Positions 55,500 to 64,000 of a DNA stretch of 64,000 nucleotides are shown here, piece after piece. Each line of letters opens with the position of its first letter. Positions within the stretch are counted from its first letter, which is position 1. A program made the translations under genes and the position numbers. The DNA comes from Paracoccus sp. S1E-3 (lineage in GTDB: Bacteria; Pseudomonadota; Alphaproteobacteria; Rhodobacterales; Rhodobacteraceae): assembly GCF_013868135.1 (NCBI RefSeq), contig NZ_JACEMU010000004.1:1116001-1180000 (forward strand), given 5' to 3'. The notes beneath the pieces are model-generated. The model saw nothing but the letters and a program-made list of their open reading frames with translations. It was not told where the DNA came from and did not search any database.

Positions 55500-56462
55500 A
55501 TGCTGCGCGCCTATGCCAAGGACGGGAACCGACTGACCCCGCTGCTGCCGGGCACGCCCTTGACCGGGGCGATCTGGATCGACCTTTATCGCCCGCTGCC
55601 CGAACAGGTGGCCGCGACGAACGCCCTCGGCGTCGACGTGCCGACACTGGAGGACATGTCCGAGATCGAGATTTCCTCGCGGCTTCTGCTGGACGGCGGG
55701 AATGTCTATATGACGGCGGTGCTGCCGGGGCTGACGCCGGACGGCGAAGCGATTTCCGGCCCCGTCACCTTCATCCTCACCCCCGACCGCCTGGTGACCG
55801 TGCGCCACCATGCGCCGCGTCCGTTCGATACCTTTCCCGAACGCGCCGACCGCTCCGCCAGCGGCGGCCGCAGCCCCGAACGGGTGTTTCTCGGCCTGGT
55901 GGAGGAGATCATCGCCCGACTGGCCGACCTGCTGGAAGGCTCGGGCGCGGTGCTGGATGCCACCTTGCGGCAGGTCTTCTCGCCGCAGCCGCGCAAGCGG
56001 CCGGCGGCGCTTCAGGGGGCATTGGAACGGATCGGCACCGAATCCGACCTGATCGCGCGGGTGCGACTGTCGCTGTTGTCGCTGGAACGGGTGTTGACCT
56101 TCTATTCCGCCACGCAGCAATCGCGGGCGGGCGACAGCGGCAAGCTGAAGGTCATCCTGAAGGGCCACCAGCGCGATCTGCAGGCACTGCAGGAACATAC
56201 CGATTCCATGTCGTCGCGCGTCAGTCTGGCGGTGGACGCGACCATCGGCATGATCGGACTGCAGCAGAATGACACCGTAAGGGTGCTCTCGGTGGTGGCG
56301 GCGCTGTTCCTGCCGCCGACGCTGATCGCTTCAACCTACGGGATGAACTTCGAACGCATGCCGGAACTGCAATGGACCTATGGCTATGAATGGGCGCTGG
56401 GGCTGATGGTGGCGACGGTGGTCGGCACCTATCTGCTGCTGCGCTGGAAGAACTGGTTATAG
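55500..56462 (+). CDS. CorA/ZntB-type metal cation transporter
   Basis: 320 residues. A long cytoplasmic domain (1-255) precedes two membrane helices, between which is the filter motif YGMNF (STYGMNFERMPEL). The family moves magnesium, cobalt or, for ZntB, zinc. ATG 55500 follows CCGGAGG. Seen: ESDLIARVRLSLLSLERVLTF coiled coil, and VAALFLPPTLIASTYGMNF. It converges on the DUF1045 gene with a six-base overlap. CorA versus ZntB specificity cannot be told from sequence by eye. Confidence 0.93.
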   Translation: MLRAYAKDGNRLTPLLPGTPLTGAIWIDLYRPLPEQVAATNALGVDVPTLEDMSEIEISSRLLLDGGNVYMTAVLPGLTPDGEAISGPVTFILTPDRLVTVRHHAPRPFDTFPERADRSASGGRSPERVFLGLVEEIIARLADLLEGSGAVLDATLRQVFSPQPRKRPAALQGALERIGTESDLIARVRLSLLSLERVLTFYSATQQSRAGDSGKLKVILKGHQRDLQALQEHTDSMSSRVSLAVDATIGMIGLQQNDTVRVLSVVAALFLPPTLIASTYGMNFERMPELQWTYGYEWALGLMVATVVGTYLLLRWKNWL

Positions 56463-57131
56463 CGACAGCCGCCGGATCAGCCGCACGCGGCCCGTCGCGT
56501 CCTCGCCCATCAGGCTCAGCGCATCCAGGATGAAGGGGCGCGGCACCACCGCCAGCCGGGGCGCAAGCAGCGCCGCCACCGTGTCCAGCGTGGCGGCATC
56601 CAGCGCCCCGGTCAGGGTCATGTGAAAACGGAACTCGTCCATCACATAGGGATAGCCCCAAGCGTCCAGCAACGCGCGCTGACGCGGCGTCAGCCGGTCG
56701 GGATTGCGCCGCGCGCGTTCAGCCTCGGTCAGGGGCGCGCGCAAGGGATCGAGCCTCTCGACCACCTGTGCCGCAAGCACGTTCAGCGGGACTTCGTCCC
56801 CACGCGGCGTCAGCGCCAGGAACGGCCCGATCCGGGTCAGCGCCAGACCGTCGAGCGTGACCGGACGCAACTGCGCGGCGAGGGCCTCGACGCCCTCGAT
56901 CAGATCGCCTGCCCGCTGCCCTTCGGCCAGCCGGAAGGGCGCTTTCAGCGTGGCATGAAAGCCGTATCTGCGCGGCTCGGCGGTGAGGACGGCGATGTCC
57001 AGTCCCGGCAGCACGGGCTGGGGTGCCGGCGCGCCGCGGACCGCATCCCAGCCCAGCCAGGAGGCGCCGAAATCGGCAAATTCGCCCGGCGGCGGGGTGT
57101 AATACAGCGCATATCTGCGGTAGTGATCCAT
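56457..57131 (-). CDS. DUF1045 2H-phosphoesterase-like protein
   Basis: 224 residues of the DUF1045 family (TIGR03223), found next to phosphonate-degradation genes. It has 2H-phosphoesterase features: H-x-T motifs at FHATLKAPF and FHMTLTG. Start ATG 57131. This type of protein was linked to cyclic phosphate steps in C-P lyase pathways. It diverges from phnM with 23 bases between the start codons and converges on the CorA gene. Confidence 0.88.
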   Translation of the reverse strand: MDHYRRYALYYTPPPGEFADFGASWLGWDAVRGAPAPQPVLPGLDIAVLTAEPRRYGFHATLKAPFRLAEGQRAGDLIEGVEALAAQLRPVTLDGLALTRIGPFLALTPRGDEVPLNVLAAQVVERLDPLRAPLTEAERARRNPDRLTPRQRALLDAWGYPYVMDEFRFHMTLTGALDAATLDTVAALLAPRLAVVPRPFILDALSLMGEDATGRVRLIRRLSL

Positions 57132-57154
57132 GCGAACCTGTTGTGGATGTGACG

Positions 57155-58288
57155 ATGCAAGAAACCGTTCTGGCCGATGCGATGCTGATCCTGCCCGATC
57201 GCATGATGAAAGGCCATCTCGTCATCCGCGACGGCATCATCGCCGAGATCGGCGAGGGCACCGCCCCGCGCGGCGCCATCGACTGCGGGGGCGATCACAT
57301 CGCCCCCGGCCTGATCGAGCTGCATACCGACAATCTGGAACGCCACATCCAGCCCCGCCCCGGCGTCGACTGGCCTCATGCGGCGGCAATCTATGCCCAT
57401 GACGCCGAGCTGGCGGGCTGCGGCATCACCACCGTCTTCGACGCGATGCGGGTGGGTTCCATCCCGTCACGCAAGGATTACGCGCCTTATGCGCGCAAGC
57501 TGGCCTCGGAACTGCTGGCCCAGATCGACGGCGGCAATCTGCGCATCAGCCACGCCCTGCATCTGCGCGCCGAAATCTGCTCTGAAACCCTGCTGGAGGA
57601 ATTGGGCGCCTTCACCGAAGCCGACCGTGTGGGTCTGGTCAGCCTGATGGATCACACGCCGGGGCAGCGGCAGTTCCGCGACACCTCGGCCTTTCGGACC
57701 TATCTGCGCAGCAAGGTGCAGCTGACCGACGACCAGATCGACAGCTATTTCGACGAATTGCGCGCCATCTCGGCCAAATACGGCCCCGCGCACGAGGCCG
57801 GGGCCGTCGCCTTCGCGGGCCGCGTCGGGGCGGTGCTGGCCAGCCATGACGATTCCAGCTCCGATGAGGTGGCGCGGTCCGCCGCCCATGGCATCCGCCT
57901 GGCTGAATTCCCCACCACCCGCGAAGCGGCCGAGGCCTGCCATCGCCACTCCATCCGCACGATCATGGGCGCGCCGAACCTGATCCGGGACGGCTCGCAT
58001 TCCGGCAATGTCGCCGCGCGCGAACTGGCCGAGGCCGGACTTCTGGACATCATCAGCTCGGATTACGTGCCCTCGGCGCTGTTGTCGGCGGCGGCGCGGC
58101 TGGCGGCGATCTGGGGCGACTGGCCGCGTGCCATGGCCTGTGTGACCGCCACGCCCGCCGCCGCCGCGGGCCTCAGCGACCGGGGGCGTCTGACGCCGGG
58201 GCTGCGCGCCGATCTGATCCGCTTCCGGCTGGTCGGGCCCACGCCCGCGCTGCGCCAGACCTGGGTGCGGGGCGCGCGCGTCGCCTGA
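57155..58288 (+). CDS. phnM: Alpha-D-ribose 1-methylphosphonate 5-triphosphate diphosphatase
   Basis: PhnM hydrolyses the triphosphate intermediate of C-P lyase, releasing pyrophosphate. 377 residues, amidohydrolase fold. ATG 57155 is chosen since GGA lies about eight bases before it; GTG 57149 is possible. Seen: APGLIELHTDNLERHIQPRPGVDW (in parts: ELHTDNLERH, RPGVDW) with metal histidines, VASHDDSSSDEV-type motif here LASHDDSSSDE, NLIRDGSHSGNVAA and IISSDYVPSALL. No C-P lyase core genes (phnGHIJKL) follow. Confidence 0.95.
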   Translation: MQETVLADAMLILPDRMMKGHLVIRDGIIAEIGEGTAPRGAIDCGGDHIAPGLIELHTDNLERHIQPRPGVDWPHAAAIYAHDAELAGCGITTVFDAMRVGSIPSRKDYAPYARKLASELLAQIDGGNLRISHALHLRAEICSETLLEELGAFTEADRVGLVSLMDHTPGQRQFRDTSAFRTYLRSKVQLTDDQIDSYFDELRAISAKYGPAHEAGAVAFAGRVGAVLASHDDSSSDEVARSAAHGIRLAEFPTTREAAEACHRHSIRTIMGAPNLIRDGSHSGNVAARELAEAGLLDIISSDYVPSALLSAAARLAAIWGDWPRAMACVTATPAAAAGLSDRGRLTPGLRADLIRFRLVGPTPALRQTWVRGARVA

Positions 58289-58372
58289 ACCACGCGGATG
58301 ACAGCGACCGCTTGCGCCGCCCTTCTGCGCATCGTTTACTGCCGCCACGCTTCCCCTGCCCGGACCGGACAT

Positions 58373-59407
58373 ATGCGTAGCACCCTGTCTTACCTGAAAT
58401 GGCCCTTCATCGTCACCATGCTGGGGCTGGCGCTGGCAGCCTTTCTCGGCTGGCGCTTCAATGGCCAGACCGGGGCGATATCCTTTTTCCTGATCGCCAG
58501 CGTGCTGGCGGTGCTGGAAATCTCGCTGTCCTTCGACAATGCCATCGTCAACGCCAACAAGCTGCAGACGATGCGGCCCGAATGGCAGCGGCGCTTCCTG
58601 ACCTGGGGGATCGTCATCGCCGTCTTCGGGATGCGGGTGATCTTTCCGCTGCTGGTGGTGGTCATCGCCGCGAAGATCGGGCCGATCTCGGCGATCAATC
58701 TGGCCGCCCGCCAGCCGGCTGAATATGCGCGCCTGATCCATGAGGCGCACCTGCCCATCGCAGCCTTCGGGGGCAGCTTCCTGATGCTGGTGGCGCTGAA
58801 TTACTTCTTCGACCAGTCCAAGGAGGTCGACTGGATCGGCGCTTTCGAACGCTGGCTGCGCGCCTTCGGATCGGTGCGCGGAATGGAGATCGGCTTCGTG
58901 CTGGTGGCCGTGCTGGTTTTCGTCTGGCTGCTGCCGGAGGAGGACGAGCGGCCCTTCATGTATGCCGCCATCTGGGGCGTCGTCACCTATCTGGCGGTCG
59001 ACGCACTGGGGGCGGTGCTGGACCGCTGGGGCGCCAGCCACACCGGCGCCGCACAGGCCGGCCTGGGCGGGTTCCTCTATCTCGAAGTGCTGGATGCCTC
59101 GTTCAGTTTCGACGGGGTGATCGGCGCCTTCGCGCTGACCCAGAACCTGTTCCTGATCGCCATCGGGCTGGGGATCGGGGCGATGTATGTGCGCTCGATG
59201 ACGGTGATGCTGGTCGAAAAGGGCACCCTGGCCGCGTTCCGTTATCTGGAAAACGGCGCCTTCTGGTCGATCCTGGTGCTGTCCGTCGTCATGTTCGCCC
59301 AGACCATGTGGAAAATCCCCGAAGTCGCGACCGGGCTTCTGGGGGCGGGCTTCATCGGCACCGCCTTCATCAGCTCGCTTCTGTGGAACCGGCGCAACCT
59401 GGCCTAG
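58373..59407 (+). CDS. DUF475 (TerC-like) integral membrane protein
   Basis: 344 residues with nine or so membrane helices, of the DUF475/TerC superfamily, linked to tellurite resistance and metal handling. ATG 58373 is chosen from the family start. Seen: ASVLAVLEISLSFDNAIVNAN in helix two and the repeat YLEVLDASFSFDGVIGAFAL, both with the acidic pair typical of TerC proteins. Substrate unknown. It stands between phnM and the KefB-type gene. Confidence 0.92.
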   Translation: MRSTLSYLKWPFIVTMLGLALAAFLGWRFNGQTGAISFFLIASVLAVLEISLSFDNAIVNANKLQTMRPEWQRRFLTWGIVIAVFGMRVIFPLLVVVIAAKIGPISAINLAARQPAEYARLIHEAHLPIAAFGGSFLMLVALNYFFDQSKEVDWIGAFERWLRAFGSVRGMEIGFVLVAVLVFVWLLPEEDERPFMYAAIWGVVTYLAVDALGAVLDRWGASHTGAAQAGLGGFLYLEVLDASFSFDGVIGAFALTQNLFLIAIGLGIGAMYVRSMTVMLVEKGTLAAFRYLENGAFWSILVLSVVMFAQTMWKIPEVATGLLGAGFIGTAFISSLLWNRRNLA

Positions 59408-59515
59408 ATCGCGCGGGGGCGCATCAGATCGGGGCTGGACGCGGCCGGACCTCTCGATAGATTGAACCTGCATATCGCGGACAGGTTTTCCGTCCGCCCC
59501 AGCGCGGAGCGTGCC

Positions 59516-61486
59516 ATGACCGGTTTCCTGCTGCTCGCAACGATCTTTCTGCTGGCGGGCGTCATCGCCGTTCCGCTGGCCAGCCGCTTCGGCCTGGGGT
59601 CCGTCCTTGGCTATCTGGTGGCGGGAATCGTGATCTCGCCCATCCTGCGCTGGCTGCATGTCGATGTCGTCTCGATCCAGCATTTCGCCGAATTCGGCGT
59701 GGTGATGATGCTGTTCCTCGTCGGGCTGGAACTGGAGCCGAAGATGCTGTGGCAGATGCGCAGCAAGCTGCTGGGGCTGGGCGGCTTGCAGGTGGCGGTC
59801 ACCGCGGCGGTGATCGGGGCAGCGGGCATCGCCTGCGGGCTGTATTGGACCATCGCGCTGACGCTGGGGATGGTGTTCGCGCTGTCTTCGACCGCGATCG
59901 TGCTGCAGACGCTGGGCGAAAAGGGCCTGCTGCGAACCGAGGGCGGACAAGCCTCGTTCGCGGTGCTGCTGTTTCAGGATATCGCCGTCATCCCCATGCT
60001 GGCCTTCATTCCGCTGCTGGCGATGCCGGGCCTGATGGACCCCGCACCGGTCGCCGAACATGCGGTCGAGGGTGCCGAGGCCAGCTTCAGCCTCGTCGAG
60101 GGGCGCCCGGAATGGCAGGCCGCGCTGATCACGCTGGCGGCCATCGCCGCCGTGATCGGGGCAGGCACCTATCTGACGCGCCCCGTCTTTCGCTATGTCG
60201 CCATGGCCAACCTGCGCGAGATCTTCGTGGCCACAGCGCTGGCTTTCGTGGTGGGCATCGCGCTGCTGATGTCGATGGTGGGCCTGTCGCCCGCGCTTGG
60301 AACCTTCCTTGCGGGCGTGGTGCTGGCCGGCAGCGAATACCGGCACGAACTGGAAAGCGACATCGACCCGTTCCGGGGCCTGCTGCTGGGGCTGTTCTTC
60401 ATGACCGTGGGGGCCAGTATCAATTTTGACCTGCTGCTCGACAATGCGGCGCTGGTGATCGGGCTGACCCTCGGCGTGATGGTGCTGAAGGTGCTGGTGC
60501 TGCTGGGGCTGGCATGGGTCTTCAGGATTCGCGGTGCCGATCGCAGGCTGTTCGCGCTGGCGCTGGCGCAGGCGGGCGAGTTCGGTTTTGTGCTGCTGTC
60601 CTTCACCGTCGCCAACAGGGTGATTCCACAAAGCGTGGCCGATATCGCGCTGCTGATCGTGGCGCTGTCGATGCTGCTGACGCCCTTGCTGTTCATCATC
60701 TACGACCGCGTCGTCGCGCCGCGCTTCATCGGCCGGCACGACCGCGAGGCCGATACCATCGACGAGCCGGGCAAGATCATCATCCTCGGCCATGGCCGTT
60801 TCGGCGGCATCGTGGCGCGGATTCTGCGCGCGCTCGGCAAGCCGGTGGTGGTGGTGGATTTCTCGGCCAAGCAGCTTGAAATGCTGCGCGCCTTCGGTGT
60901 GCAGGCCTATTTCGGCGATGCCACCCGGCCCGACCTGCTCCATGCCGCCGGCATCGCCGACGCGCGGGTGCTGGTCGTCGCCATCGACAACAAGGAACAG
61001 ATCTCCGAGATCGTGCGCTATGTGAAGCAGAACTATCCCAAGGTGCATATCGTCGCCCGCGCCTTCGACCGCTTCCACGTCTATGAGCTGTTCGAGGCGC
61101 GCGCCGATGACATCATCCGCGAGACTTTCGACAGTTCTGTGCGCGCCGGCCGTTCGACGCTCGAGGCGCTCGGCATGACCCGCTCCGAAGCCGAGAAGGT
61201 CACGCGCGCCTTTGTCGACAACGACCAGCTGCTGATGCGCGCCATGGCCGAGGCCTATCAGCCCGGCGTGCCGCCCACCCAGAACGCGGGCATGGTCAAG
61301 GCCGCCAACGACGCCGCCGTGCAGATCGAGACCGACATGCGCCGCGTCCGCGACGAGATCATGGCCGCGCGCGCCGCCGCAGGCCAGCCCATCGACCCGT
61401 CGCTGACCACCCCGCTCGAGGTGGCGCAGGCTGCCGAGGCCGCCGACAACCTGTCGGACGATACCCTCGACGCCAGGCCGGACTGA
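59516..61486 (+). CDS. KefB/KefC-type potassium:proton antiporter with RCK domain
   Basis: 656 residues: twelve or thirteen membrane helices of the CPA2 family (1-395), then a TrkA-N/RCK nucleotide-binding domain with GHGRFGGIVARIL and DFSAKQLEMLRAFGVQAYFGD, then a tail of about 100 residues rich in Ala/Glu/Asp. Likely glutathione-gated potassium efflux, or general proton antiport. ATG 59516 is chosen with GGAG upstream. Seen in helix region: FALSSTAIVLQTLGEKGLL and the quinone-like motif FLAGVVLAGSEYRHELE. No KefF/KefG partner is present. Confidence 0.93.
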   Translation: MTGFLLLATIFLLAGVIAVPLASRFGLGSVLGYLVAGIVISPILRWLHVDVVSIQHFAEFGVVMMLFLVGLELEPKMLWQMRSKLLGLGGLQVAVTAAVIGAAGIACGLYWTIALTLGMVFALSSTAIVLQTLGEKGLLRTEGGQASFAVLLFQDIAVIPMLAFIPLLAMPGLMDPAPVAEHAVEGAEASFSLVEGRPEWQAALITLAAIAAVIGAGTYLTRPVFRYVAMANLREIFVATALAFVVGIALLMSMVGLSPALGTFLAGVVLAGSEYRHELESDIDPFRGLLLGLFFMTVGASINFDLLLDNAALVIGLTLGVMVLKVLVLLGLAWVFRIRGADRRLFALALAQAGEFGFVLLSFTVANRVIPQSVADIALLIVALSMLLTPLLFIIYDRVVAPRFIGRHDREADTIDEPGKIIILGHGRFGGIVARILRALGKPVVVVDFSAKQLEMLRAFGVQAYFGDATRPDLLHAAGIADARVLVVAIDNKEQISEIVRYVKQNYPKVHIVARAFDRFHVYELFEARADDIIRETFDSSVRAGRSTLEALGMTRSEAEKVTRAFVDNDQLLMRAMAEAYQPGVPPTQNAGMVKAANDAAVQIETDMRRVRDEIMAARAAAGQPIDPSLTTPLEVAQAAEAADNLSDDTLDARPD

Positions 61487-61491
61487 TCGGG

Positions 61492-62847
61492 CTATTCCAC
61501 CGCCGACCGCCAGCGGGTGGCATAATCCAGCAGCCGTGCAGCCTCGTGGGGCGCGTGGATTTTGGTGGTGGCAGGCGGCGCCGCACGGTCCAGGACCAGC
61601 AGCGCCGCCCCGACCGAGGTGCCGGTGGCCGAGGCCGCCACCTCCACCCCTTCGGGGCGTAGCGCGGCCAGCATGGCGCAGTAATCGGGATTGCGCGCGA
61701 ACGGGCCTTCGATGATCGTCGGCCCGCGCGCCCCGATCAGGCCAAGGCAGGTATCGGTCATCAGCGCCAGATACCAGGAAAGTGCGGCCATGCGCATCCC
61801 GTCGCTTTGCGGCGCGCCTTGCCAGCGAAAGGCATGATCGGGAAACGGTCCTGATTCCCGCTCGACCGCCGGCAGCAGCATCACTCCGCCCTCGAGCACG
61901 GCGCGCCGGTCGGCCTCCGAGGGGGCGGCCGTCGACCCGGCGCGGATGACCTCGTATTCGCGGCCGCCCATGAAACGGGCCGAAGGCACGGGCTGGCCAA
62001 GCGCGTTCACGTTCACCAGCAGGTCGCGCGCGGGGTCGAGTGTCACCGCATCCCCGCCCACCGCCATCGACACCACCCATGTCCCGGTCGAGACCACCGC
62101 GAAGGGCGCCGGCCGCCCCAGCATATAGGGATAAAGCGAGGCGTTGCTGTCATGGATGCCCACCGTCACCGGCGTGTCCGGCGGCAGGCCAGTGACGCGC
62201 GCGATCTCGGGCAGAAGGCGACCCAGCACCTCGCCGGGTCGGTGCGGCGGGGCGATGCGGCCCTGCAGGCCAAGCTTGGCCACGAGGTTGGAAAACTGGC
62301 CCTGCCACGGATCCCACAGGTCGGTATGACACCCCAGCGACGTCACGTCGCTGGCGATCTGCCCGGTCAGCCGCAGCCCCCAATATTGCGGATAGGTCAG
62401 CACCCGGTCCAGCCGCTCATCCAGCCCCGGCAGGGTCTTCAACATCCAGTGCAGCTGCGCCCCGACATTCAGCCCCATCGGGAGCCGAGGAGAGCCGGTC
62501 CGCGCGAAATCGGGCCGCAGCGCGTCATATTCCGCCGCCAGCGCATCGGGGCCGGGATATTCGTAATCCAGCATCGGCGCCGCCAATTGCCCCGCGCGAT
62601 CCAGCAGCACGCAGGACGCTCCATGCGTGGTGATGGAAATCGCGTCGATCCCGTGCCGGGCGTGGAAATCGACCAGATGGTGCAGGAAGAAATCCCAATG
62701 CCCCTCCAGATCGAAATGCGGCCAGGGCGGCCCCGGCAACACTCTGTTCGGGCGGGTCACCACATCGATCTCCGACAGGCGCGCGCCGTCCACCAGCGCC
62801 AGCTTGGCATTGGTCTTGCCGATGTCGATGACGGCGATGCGGGTCAT
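61492..62847 (-). CDS. rhaK: FGGY-family sugar kinase, probably L-rhamnulose/rhamnose kinase
   Basis: 451 residues of the FGGY carbohydrate kinase family. ATG 62847 overlaps the rhaM stop as ATGA. Seen: N-terminal ATP-binding [16 protein letters not shown], sugar-site STHG-like [25 protein letters not shown] and [13 protein letters not shown] near 260-270, [12 protein letters not shown] near the C-terminus. The order permease-mutarotase-kinase equals rhaQ-rhaU-rhaK of the Rhizobium leguminosarum rha operon, which supports rhaK. Confidence 0.9.
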   Translation of the reverse strand: MTRIAVIDIGKTNAKLALVDGARLSEIDVVTRPNRVLPGPPWPHFDLEGHWDFFLHHLVDFHARHGIDAISITTHGASCVLLDRAGQLAAPMLDYEYPGPDALAAEYDALRPDFARTGSPRLPMGLNVGAQLHWMLKTLPGLDERLDRVLTYPQYWGLRLTGQIASDVTSLGCHTDLWDPWQGQFSNLVAKLGLQGRIAPPHRPGEVLGRLLPEIARVTGLPPDTPVTVGIHDSNASLYPYMLGRPAPFAVVSTGTWVVSMAVGGDAVTLDPARDLLVNVNALGQPVPSARFMGGREYEVIRAGSTAAPSEADRRAVLEGGVMLLPAVERESGPFPDHAFRWQGAPQSDGMRMAALSWYLALMTDTCLGLIGARGPTIIEGPFARNPDYCAMLAALRPEGVEVAASATGTSVGAALLVLDRAAPPATTKIHAPHEAARLLDYATRWRSAVE

Positions 62848-63158
62848 GGCAGGTGAAACATCGGGATCAGCGGCACTGCCACCGGGGCACCGTCGGGTCC
62901 GGTGGCCATGATGTCGGCCATATGCGCCCACCATTCGCGCATCAGCGGCTGGTTGGGCAGATCATCCATGCGGTGATCGTTGTCACGCCACAGGACCCCG
63001 AACAGCGCATCCGTCTCGGGGTCGAGATGGATGGAATAGTCGCTGATCCCGGCGGCTTTCAGCAGCGCCGCCAGTTCGGGCCAGAGGGCGTCGTGGCGGC
63101 GGCGGTATTCCGCGGCCATGCCGGGGTTCAGCTGCATCCGAAAGGCGTATTTCTGCAT
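62844..63158 (-). CDS. rhaM: L-rhamnose mutarotase
   Basis: 104 residues (RhaM/RhaU). Interconverts alpha and beta anomers of L-rhamnose. ATG 63158 follows GGAGG at five bases. Seen: [21 protein letters not shown] with the catalytic histidine region, [19 protein letters not shown], and [14 protein letters not shown], as expected. It starts two bases after the permease stop and overlaps the kinase start. Confidence 0.95.
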   Translation of the reverse strand: MQKYAFRMQLNPGMAAEYRRRHDALWPELAALLKAAGISDYSIHLDPETDALFGVLWRDNDHRMDDLPNQPLMREWWAHMADIMATGPDGAPVAVPLIPMFHLP

Positions 63159-63160
63159 GA

Positions 63161-64000
63161 TTACCTCCGTGCCATGGACCACAGGCGCGGCAGGGCGATT
63201 ACCGCGATCAACAGCAGGCCCACGATGATCGACATGACGATGCCCGGCACGTTCATCAACCCCAGCCCGAAAGTCACCAGCCCCATCAAGATTGCCGCCA
63301 GCACCACCCCGATGATCGACCCCGAGCCGCCCAGAATGCTGACCCCGCCCAGCACCACGATGGTCACCACCTCCAGTTCGAACCCGGCCGCGATGCTGGG
63401 TCGGGTGGACCCGAGGCGCGAGGTCAGGCAGATGGCGGCGATGCCGCTCATCAGTCCGGTCAGCAGGAACAGGGTGAATTTCACCCGCTCGACCCGGATG
63501 CCGGAAAAGCGGGCGGCGACGGCGTTATTGCCGATGGCGTAAACCATGCGGCCGAAATTGGTGCGGTGCAGAAGCACCCCGAAGATGATCGCGGCGAAGC
63601 CGAAAATCACCAGTTCGACCGTAATCACCCAGAAGACATAGCCCTGCCCGAACCAGCCGAAGCTGGCCGGATAGCCGGTGAAGGCGCCGTCCCCCAGCAC
63701 GATATAGGAAATGCCGCGAAACAGGCTCATGGTGCCGATGGTGACGACAATCGAGGGCAACCCGAACCGCGCCACCAGCAGGCCGTTGAACGCCCCGCAG
63801 GCCAGCCCGGTGGCCAGGCCCAGAAGGACCAGCACCGGCGTCCCGGCCCCCGCCGTCATCGCCAGCCCCATCACCGTGGACGACAGCGCAATGATCGAGC
63901 CGACCGACAGATCGATCTCGCCCGAGATGATGAGCAGCGCCACGGCGAAGGCGATCATCGCCTTTTCGGTGAAGTTGAAGCTGGCATCCGACAGGTTCCA
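63161..64000 (-). CDS. rhaQ: Rhamnose ABC transporter permease, 5'-truncated by the window edge
   Basis: 279 residues are present; the N-terminus continues past the right edge. Sugar ABC permease of the RbsC/RhaPQ type. Seen: [33 protein letters not shown] (in parts: [21 protein letters not shown]), [24 protein letters not shown] segment, and [17 protein letters not shown], the EAA-like loop. RhaP would be expected next, upstream. Confidence 0.9.
   Translation of the reverse strand, partial: WNLSDASFNFTEKAMIAFAVALLIISGEIDLSVGSIIALSSTVMGLAMTAGAGTPVLVLLGLATGLACGAFNGLLVARFGLPSIVVTIGTMSLFRGISYIVLGDGAFTGYPASFGWFGQGYVFWVITVELVIFGFAAIIFGVLLHRTNFGRMVYAIGNNAVAARFSGIRVERVKFTLFLLTGLMSGIAAICLTSRLGSTRPSIAAGFELEVVTIVVLGGVSILGGSGSIIGVVLAAILMGLVTFGLGLMNVPGIVMSIIVGLLLIAVIALPRLWSMARR

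Noticed and set aside
57138..57155. Possible PHO box between DUF1045 and phnM
   Set aside because: CTGTTGT-GGAT-GTGACGA departs from the PhoB consensus at too many positions compared with the good box at 47696.
57467..62080. An uninterrupted open frame of about 1,537 codons on the minus strand
   Set aside because: It lies antisense to phnM, the DUF475 gene and the KefB-type gene, all with clear motifs. The translation is His/Gln/Arg-rich with no domain, as expected from GC-rich codon bias in the opposite frame.
1..64000. CRISPR arrays, tRNAs, rRNAs, insertion sequences or prophage genes
   Set aside because: No regularly spaced repeats, no tRNA cloverleaf or rRNA sequence recognised by eye, and no transposase, integrase or phage structural proteins. 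A dedicated tRNA scan would settle the tRNA point.

Overview
The window looks like chromosomal core sequence from a Rhodobacteraceae bacterium, most like Paracoccus. This is judged from high GC, GC-rich third positions, and characteristic neighbourhoods: a division and cell-wall cluster with ftsW-murG-murC-murB and ddl-ftsQ-ftsA-ftsZ-lpxC on one strand, etfBA followed by a 3-hydroxybutyryl-CoA dehydrogenase, pckA divergent from hprK-rapZ-IIA-HPr, and cobS/cobT. The genus is an inference. I see no rRNA, tRNA, CRISPR array, prophage or insertion sequence. Almost all the sequence is coding, and many genes overlap by ATGA or TGATG.

Layout. 1-6.7 kb: truncated pyrC, a small phasin-like gene, gap with a 47-codon membrane-protein gene upstream, an M23 peptidase overlapping a bactofilin, coaD with a CBS-domain protein, and a LysR regulator. 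6.8-11.4 kb: valine-degradation genes (mmsA, isobutyryl-CoA dehydrogenase, 3-hydroxyisobutyryl-CoA hydrolase, mmsB). 11.5-29.6 kb: a secreted hypothetical protein, then recN-bamD, lpxC, ftsZ, ftsA, ftsQ, ddl, an epimerase/glycosyltransferase pair, marC on the opposite strand, murB, a DUF4344 metalloprotease, murC, murG and ftsW. 29.7-34.1 kb: a twin-helix membrane protein with cobalamin adenosyltransferase, etfB-etfA, an SDR-like protein and hbd. 34.1-39.2 kb: DUF2852, TetR, HPr, PTS IIA, rapZ and hprK, divergent from pckA. 39.3-47.6 kb: a short-chain fatty-acid transporter, then a packed unit cobS, 80-codon gene, cobT, an unknown 291-residue protein and an M24 aminopeptidase, with a DUF808 gene diverging. 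47.7-51.9 kb: ugpBAEC behind a convincing PHO box. 52.1-55.0 kb: ybjN, proC, csaA, a 2-hydroxyacid dehydrogenase and csbD. 55.1-61.5 kb: CorA, DUF1045 divergent from phnM, a DUF475 (TerC-like) protein and a KefB/C-type antiporter. 61.5-64 kb: the distal end of a rhamnose operon (rhaQ-rhaM-rhaK), truncated by the right edge.

How the genes fit together. Valine catabolism, the electron-transfer flavoprotein, hbd and the fatty-acid transporter handle acyl-CoA carbon. The flavoprotein takes electrons from dehydrogenases such as the one at 8377. PckA with the HprK/RapZ/HPr branch links carbon status to gluconeogenesis. Ugp and phnM point to phosphorus scavenging. The least explained content is the 80-codon gene and 291-residue protein in the cobST unit, the metalloprotease lodged between murB and murC, the palindrome between TetR and DUF2852, and the folded leader before ybjN.
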